The notes under the pieces are model-generated. The model did no database searches. It had not been told where the DNA came from and saw only the letters and a program-made list of their open reading frames with translations. Positions 5,380-10,772 of a stretch of 10,772 bases of DNA are shown here, piece by piece. The stretch spans positions 1 to 10,772 of the forward strand of contig JALFGI010000278.1 of assembly GCA_022777455.1 (NCBI GenBank). The letters are read 5' to 3'. How positions within the stretch are numbered: the stretch's first letter is position 1; each line of letters starts with the position of its first letter. The position numbers were made by a program, and so were the translations under genes. This stretch comes from Clostridiales bacterium. Lineage in GTDB: Bacteria; Bacillota_A; Clostridia; Oscillospirales; Oscillospiraceae.

Positions 5380-5408
5380 ATTATATTCCGGTCTTGTGGG
5401 AAAGTCAA
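5380..5408 (-). promoter_or_regulatory. Promoter of azlCD
   Basis: Read on the minus strand: TTGACT (5408-5403), 17-base spacer, TATAAT (5385-5380). This is an almost perfect housekeeping promoter about 100 bases upstream of the azlC ATG. Confidence 0.85.
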
Positions 5409-5444
5409 CGGATAATTCCTCCCAAGCGGCGGGGAAAGAGACAC

Positions 5445-5473
5445 TTGCGCTGGGACAGGGAATGTGGTAAAAT
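5445..5473 (+). promoter_or_regulatory. Promoter of the lipoprotein-like gene
   Basis: TTGCGC (5445-5450), 17-base spacer, TAAAAT (5468-5473), with TG at 5465-5466 giving an extended -10. It lies 43 bases upstream of ATG 5517 and is divergent from the azlC promoter, the two -35 boxes being 36 bases apart. Confidence 0.65.
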
Positions 5474-5516
5474 AAGAAAAAACAATGCTCTCCCTCGGGA
5501 GAAAGGATGTGCAGAA

Positions 5517-6407
5517 ATGAAAAAGACGAAAAAAATTGCTGCTCTGCTTTTGGCGGTCCTGCTTCTGGCTTCGCTGCTGGCAGGCTGCGGCAGCAAGCAA
5601 TGCGTGTGGTGCGGCAAGACCATTCGCGGCTCGGGCCACAATACCGACGCTGGATATGTATGTGACGACTGCTATCGTTCCCTGTCCGGTGTCAGCTCTG
5701 CCACATCGGGGAGCAGCTCCAATACAGGTGTCTGGATCGCGGTGATCGTGATGGTGTTTATTGCGGTATTTTCTGCCACCTCCGGCGTTGTCTATCTGGT
5801 GCTGCAGCGGGTATTGCCCCCGGAGAAGCCTCGTTCCCGGGTGGTCCGGACGCCGGATTACGATTATGACGATTTTGAACCTGCCGCACCCTCCAATCCC
5901 CGCCCGGTGAGCACTTCTGCCCCCCGTAATGCCGGCGGCATGTGGGTCTGCGCCAGGGACGGAAGCCGGAATACCGGCCCCTACTGTACGGTCTGCGGTG
6001 CCAAGCGTCCTGCTGCTCCCAGACCCTCCGGAGAAACGCCCGCTTCCCAGCGCGGCCCGGTGGCCAGCCAGCAGGCAAGACCTCAATCCTCCCGGCCCCA
6101 GAGTGACCCCGGTGCAAACCAGCAGGCACCCCGGCCCAGGACGTCCTATGACACAGAGGAAACCGCCGGCTATCCCCGGCAGACGCCTCCTGTTCAGCAG
6201 CAGCCTGCGGCTCCCGCATTCCGGAATCCCAAGCCGGCGCAGCCCCAGAGCGCACCCATCCAGAGTGCCCCTGCCGCTCCGGCAAGCGAAAAGCCCTATC
6301 GCCCCCGCTTTGCCCGCCAGGAACCATCAGTGGAAGAGGAACCGGAATACGATTCCGAGATTCTCGCCGCCATTTTCCGGGAAGCAGCCAAAGACCCTGA
6401 AGAATAA
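5517..6407 (+). CDS. Zinc-ribbon lipoprotein/membrane protein with proline-rich tail
   Basis: A 296-residue protein. The start at 5517 is supported by AGGA at 5504-5507 and by the signal peptide that follows; a longer in-frame reading from 5238 has no such support. Residues 1-24 form a lipoprotein signal with lipobox L-A-G-C24. A four-cysteine zinc finger follows (C29, C32, C49, C52), then a hydrophobic segment (about 72-98), an acidic DYDYDDF patch, and a second ribbon-like motif, WVCARDGSRNTGPYCTVCG (143-161), in which the expected second cysteine is Asp148. Residues 165-275 are rich in Pro, Gln, Ala and Ser and probably disordered, ending in an acidic helix. I do not recognise the function. 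A scaffold or envelope sensor is possible. Confidence 0.8.
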   Translation: MKKTKKIAALLLAVLLLASLLAGCGSKQCVWCGKTIRGSGHNTDAGYVCDDCYRSLSGVSSATSGSSSNTGVWIAVIVMVFIAVFSATSGVVYLVLQRVLPPEKPRSRVVRTPDYDYDDFEPAAPSNPRPVSTSAPRNAGGMWVCARDGSRNTGPYCTVCGAKRPAAPRPSGETPASQRGPVASQQARPQSSRPQSDPGANQQAPRPRTSYDTEETAGYPRQTPPVQQQPAAPAFRNPKPAQPQSAPIQSAPAAPASEKPYRPRFARQEPSVEEEPEYDSEILAAIFREAAKDPEE

Positions 6408-6415
6408 GCCTGATT

Positions 6416-6450
6416 ATCGCCGGCGGAACATACCGCCGGCGATGATTTTT
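6416..6450 (+). terminator. Terminator of the zinc-ribbon protein gene
   Basis: Perfect 11-bp stem, 6416-6426 (ATCGCCGGCGG) with 6433-6443, 6-base loop, followed by GATTTTTATC. It starts 9 bases after the stop codon. Confidence 0.85.
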
Positions 6451-6530
6451 ATCCGGCGTCACAATTGCATTCCGGTTCATATAATGCACCGTCGAATTTC
6501 TGTCCTTGGGACACTGGTTCAAGATAACGG

Positions 6531-6568
6531 AAAAGCCTGAAATTCATTTCGGAATTTCAGGCTTTTTT
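6531..6568. terminator. Bidirectional terminator between convergent genes
   Basis: Perfect 15-bp stem, 6531-6545 with 6552-6566, loop ATTTCG. T-runs lie at the 3' side on both strands (6563-6568 on plus, TTTT on minus). It lies 6 bases beyond the end of the minus-strand sulfatase gene. The stretch 6451-6530 contains no gene that I can see. Confidence 0.9.
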
Positions 6569-6573
6569 CAATG

Positions 6574-9093
6574 TTATTTCGCTATATCGTTTTGCAGGAC
6601 TTTCGCCATTGCGTTTTGCAGGGCGGTGAAGAAACCACAGCGCTGCACGGATCGGCTGAAATTGACCCGGGTTTGGACGATGGCGCTGATCCGATCCACA
6701 TAGCCCTCGGGAATCTGGCTTTCGTCCACATAGGGGGTGAACTTTTTGGTGGAGGAGTCATATTTGCCCAGCTCGGTGACCCAGGTGCCGTCAGGCCAGG
6801 GAACGATTGCCTCTTCCGTACCCAGCACGTCACGGCCAACCGTCAGGCGGGAGTCATATTCCAGCCCGAAGAGGTTGGAAAGGGTAGGCAGAATGTCCAG
6901 ACTGCACACGGGGGCATCGATCTCAATGTCCATGTCCTCCAGGCAGCCGCTCCAGATGATCAGGGTGTTCCGGTCCCGTTCGATTTCATCGTATTTCTCG
7001 ACTCCATAGAGCTCTGCCAGACAGTCATGATCATTGTCCCAGGCTGTGCCCAGACCATAGGGGAAATGATCACCGGTCATAACGATGACGGTATCGTCAG
7101 CGATTCCGGCTTCTTCCAGCTGGGCAACCAGGGAGGTCAGTCCCTTTTCCAGCTCCAGATTGCAGGCAATGTATGCCTTCAGAGCCTCGGAGTAGGGCAG
7201 ATCCTGCACCAGTTCCTGATTCTTCTTGGATTGGGCGTTACCCCGGAAATTGTAGCGGCAGTGGGCGCTGACGGTCATGTAATAAATGCTGAAGGGCTGC
7301 TGGTCGATGTATTGCGGCAGGGTGAAATCGATCATCTCCGCGTCACTGGCGGGCCAGACATTCTCCACGCCTTTCTCCAGACCGTTGCCCATGCCAATGT
7401 AATCTTCGTAACCAAGATTTTCATGGGTCAGCTGCCGGTTATAGAAACAATACTCATTGTTGTGATAGGCACGGGAGAAATAGCCCTGATTCATCAACTG
7501 CCGGCTGATGGTATTGAAGGGCTTTTGGTTGGAGTAGATGGTCATTTCGCAGTTCATGGCCAGGCCGGAGAAAACAGCCAACTCACCGCCGCTGGTGTTG
7601 CCGGTCCACAGGGGAACAAAGGCATTGTTAAACTGAATGCCCTGGGTGGAAAGCCGGTACAGCGTGGGGGTAAGCTCCGGATCGATGATGGCGTAGTTGA
7701 AGGATTCCGCGGTGATCAGGATCAGGTTCTTCCCTTCAAACAGGCCGGTATATTCATTTTCCAGAGCGGGGGTCAGGGAGTCCAGGTAGGAGTAAAGGGT
7801 TTTGAGGGTGTGGTCATATTCCGCTTCTGCCAGTTCGCCGAAGTCCAGACCGGAAATCACGTGGGGCTGGTATACCTTCGGCTCCGTTTCTTCGGGAATG
7901 GGCTCGGCAGTCTCTTCTTCGGAAGGTTCGGCAACCGCTCCCGCGGAGGACTTGGTGGCCCCTTTTTCAGAAGACTTGATAACCACTTTCGTGGAAGACT
8001 TAGTGGCCTCTTCTTCGGACGGCTCAGGAACGGCTTCGGTGGAAGGTTCGGCGGCAGCTTCGGTTGTAGCTTCCTCTGTGAATTTCGTGGTGGGCTCCTC
8101 GGCAAGCACTGCATCAGGTGCGGAGGCTGCTTCGGAGGGTTCCGGGGTGGCCTCGGTCACGGAAACAGCTGCAGAAGAGGGAACCGTGGCAGCTTCGGTG
8201 GTGGACTCGGTTGCAGGAGCCGTGGTGGCTTTTGTGGTTTCCTTGGCAGAGGGGGTCGTGGTGGCTTCCGTGTTTTCCTCGGTGGTGGCAGTCGTGACGT
8301 TTTCCAGCACTTCAGGCTCAAAAACAAACTCAAAATCATCCAAAACCAGACTGTCGGCCTGGCCGCACAGCCCGGACAGTTCTATAAACATGGAAACGGT
8401 CAGACCGTTACGCTTCATGGAGTTGTTGAAATTATAGTAGGGGATCACGGTGTTTAGGCCGCCGGCGGAGACATTCAGCGCGGCAAAGCCCACAACGGAA
8501 CCGACCAGGGTGATTGCCAGCGAGGCAGCAACGCAGCGCTTCTTGCGGAAGGTTTCGGTTTTGCCGGACAGCAGAAGCAGCCACAGGGGAAGCAGCGCAA
8601 TGGCAATGCGGCCCAGATTGTTGATGATCATACTCACCATGATGCCGCTGAATTCACTGTCGTTAACGACACCTCCCGCGCTGGAGAACACCAGAGCGGG
8701 ACGCATAAAGTTGAAGTAAGCGTCGCCGATGAGCAATTCCGTCATCATCATTGCGGTACACAGGAAAATAACAATCCCCGTGAACCAGCGGGATATCTTC
8801 CGGGGCAGTGCGGCGGCGATGATGTTCAGCAGACCACCCAGGCAGAGGGCAAAGCCGATCAGCGTCAGGAAAAGAGCAGGAGTGAACGCTCCGCCGATCC
8901 AGTAATGAAACAGCAGTTCCAGATAACAAATTGTGGGAATCAGCACCCAGCGCCCCAAATTGGCGGATTTTTCTTTCCATTTATTCCAAATGGGTTTGAT
9001 TTTATCCAGCACGGGTTTGATTTTGTCCAACACGGGTTTCAATTTACCCAGGATGGGTTTGACTTTGTCCGATATGGTCTTTTTCTCGTCCAT
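6574..9093 (-). CDS. LTA synthase-like membrane sulfatase/phosphoglycerol transferase
   Basis: An 839-residue protein of the LtaS/alkaline-phosphatase superfamily, which adds glycerol-phosphate or related groups to cell-envelope polymers outside the membrane. The order is a basic N-terminal repeat (11-41), about five membrane helices (47-68, 70-96, 104-122, 150-176, 188-208), a Thr/Glu/Ser/Pro-rich linker (264-405) and the catalytic domain (455-770). Likely metal and catalytic residues are E463 (ITAESF), T500 (WTGNTSGGE, the nucleophile position) and D675-H676 (MTGDHFPYG), with H611 as a substrate-site candidate. SD AAGGAG precedes the ATG. At 839 residues it is much longer than typical LtaS (about 650), mostly because of the linker. 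The exact substrate cannot be read from the sequence. Confidence 0.88.
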   Translation of the reverse strand: MDEKKTISDKVKPILGKLKPVLDKIKPVLDKIKPIWNKWKEKSANLGRWVLIPTICYLELLFHYWIGGAFTPALFLTLIGFALCLGGLLNIIAAALPRKISRWFTGIVIFLCTAMMMTELLIGDAYFNFMRPALVFSSAGGVVNDSEFSGIMVSMIINNLGRIAIALLPLWLLLLSGKTETFRKKRCVAASLAITLVGSVVGFAALNVSAGGLNTVIPYYNFNNSMKRNGLTVSMFIELSGLCGQADSLVLDDFEFVFEPEVLENVTTATTEENTEATTTPSAKETTKATTAPATESTTEAATVPSSAAVSVTEATPEPSEAASAPDAVLAEEPTTKFTEEATTEAAAEPSTEAVPEPSEEEATKSSTKVVIKSSEKGATKSSAGAVAEPSEEETAEPIPEETEPKVYQPHVISGLDFGELAEAEYDHTLKTLYSYLDSLTPALENEYTGLFEGKNLILITAESFNYAIIDPELTPTLYRLSTQGIQFNNAFVPLWTGNTSGGELAVFSGLAMNCEMTIYSNQKPFNTISRQLMNQGYFSRAYHNNEYCFYNRQLTHENLGYEDYIGMGNGLEKGVENVWPASDAEMIDFTLPQYIDQQPFSIYYMTVSAHCRYNFRGNAQSKKNQELVQDLPYSEALKAYIACNLELEKGLTSLVAQLEEAGIADDTVIVMTGDHFPYGLGTAWDNDHDCLAELYGVEKYDEIERDRNTLIIWSGCLEDMDIEIDAPVCSLDILPTLSNLFGLEYDSRLTVGRDVLGTEEAIVPWPDGTWVTELGKYDSSTKKFTPYVDESQIPEGYVDRISAIVQTRVNFSRSVQRCGFFTALQNAMAKVLQNDIAK
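7879..8304 (-). repeat. Low-complexity Thr/Glu/Ser/Pro-rich coding segment
   Basis: Residues 264-405 of the sulfatase are built from variations on TEATT, EPSEE, KSS and STEA units, with imperfect DNA repeats such as GGCTTCGGTGG and CTTCTTCGG. It separates the membrane part from the catalytic domain and is predicted disordered. It resembles a wall-spanning stalk or mucin-like spacer. Repeat number could vary between strains. Confidence 0.8.
8992..9075. repeat. Four 21-bp tandem repeats in the sulfatase 5' coding region
   Basis: Four units begin at 8992, 9013, 9034 and 9055, each starting GGGTTT on the plus strand. On the coding strand they encode the 7-residue unit K-P-(V/I)-L-x-K-(I/L). The result is a very basic, proline-punctuated amphipathic stretch just before the first membrane helix, on the cytoplasmic side. 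Confidence 0.85.
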
Positions 9094-9173
9094 CTATGCT
9101 TCTCCTTCGGTGGAATAACAGGCAAAAAGTGATAATCGATGCCAGTCCAATCCGGCAGATCAATTGCCACCGG

Positions 9174-9208
9174 TTGGACAGGGGCTCTGTCCGGACATTT
9201 GGACAGAG
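9174..9208. promoter_or_regulatory. Two alternative dyads upstream of the sulfatase gene
   Basis: TTGGACAG occurs at 9174-9181 and again at 9199-9206. CTGTCC (9187-9192) lies between them and can pair with either GGACAG copy: 9176-9181 (5-base loop) or 9201-9206, extended to 8 bp with CTCTGTCC (9185-9192)/GGACAGAG (9201-9208). It lies about 80-115 bases upstream of the sulfatase ATG, where an operator could sit. I find no convincing -35/-10 pair for that gene. Confidence 0.4.
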
Positions 9209-9218
9209 AATTCGGAAA

Positions 9219-9252
9219 GAAGGAACTGCCCGCAAAAGCAAGCAGCCCCTTC
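9219..9252 (-). terminator. Probable terminator of lysS
   Basis: On the minus strand GAAGGGGCTGC pairs with GCAGTTCCTTC over 11 bases with two G-U wobbles. The wobbles occur only in minus-strand RNA; the plus strand would have A-C mismatches, which indicates the direction. It starts 15 bases after the lysS stop. The T-tract after it is short (CTTTCC). Confidence 0.5.
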
Positions 9253-9266
9253 CGATGGTTGGGTGA

Positions 9267-10772
<1,506 letters not shown>

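Noticed and set aside
5238..5516. N-terminal extension of the zinc-ribbon protein
   Set aside because: It would run through the azlC start, both divergent promoters and the leader. The signal peptide at 5517 with its own SD is the better start.
7802..8437. Ser/Ala/Val-rich plus-strand frame resembling a surface protein
   Set aside because: Same low-complexity DNA read from the other strand. No start signal, and it lies wholly inside the sulfatase gene.
6571..8457. Plus-strand open frame of 628 codons, Gly/Arg/Phe-rich repeats near its end
   Set aside because: It is the reverse complement of the sulfatase gene. The repeats are the antisense of the Thr/Glu linker, and no ribosome site or promoter supports it.

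Overview
The window looks like a chromosomal segment of a spore-forming Clostridia bacterium, probably of the Oscillospirales/Ruminococcaceae kind. The reasons are moderately high GC, strong AGGAGG ribosome binding sites, a sporulation sigma-K C-terminal half, a TnpV protein and a TnpX/SpoIVCA-like large serine recombinase typical of Clostridia elements. The species cannot be fixed from the sequence.

The left part (1 to about 3849) is the right-hand end of an integrated mobile or intervening element. It holds the tail of an unrecognised gene, a run of small ORFs (274-1006) linked by 4-base ATGA overlaps, another small ORF (1161-1358), a minus-strand tnpV gene enclosed by two nearly identical palindromes that are inverted relative to each other, and a 602-residue large serine recombinase driven by a near-consensus vegetative promoter. 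One of the small genes (686-1006) carries an apparent in-frame insertion of about 108 bp. The insertion forms two strong hairpins and has its own Shine-Dalgarno sequence and ATG.

The recombinase ends exactly where the C-terminal half of sigma-K begins (3845-4198). The TGA stop codon of the recombinase lies inside an AATGA pentamer whose AAT-GA encodes the Asn-Glu of the sigma-K 'NEILM' segment. A perfect 7-bp inverted repeat surrounds this point (3834-3840 / 3851-3857). This is the layout of a skin (sigK-intervening) element, as in Bacillus subtilis and Clostridioides difficile: excision by the recombinase would fuse this half to an N-terminal half lying to the left of the window. This is the main discovery candidate, and the N-terminal half is not in the window.

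The right part (4200-10772) is ordinary chromosome. It contains azlD and azlC (branched-chain amino acid export, minus strand, 8-base overlap); a divergent gene for a zinc-ribbon lipoprotein or membrane protein with a proline-rich tail; an LTA-synthase-like membrane sulfatase with a Thr/Glu/Ser/Pro-rich linker of about 140 residues and a 21-bp tandem repeat at its N-terminus (minus strand); and lysS, a class II lysyl-tRNA synthetase with a C-terminal tRNA-binding domain (minus strand, 5' end cut by the window edge). Most of these units have recognisable promoters or terminators.
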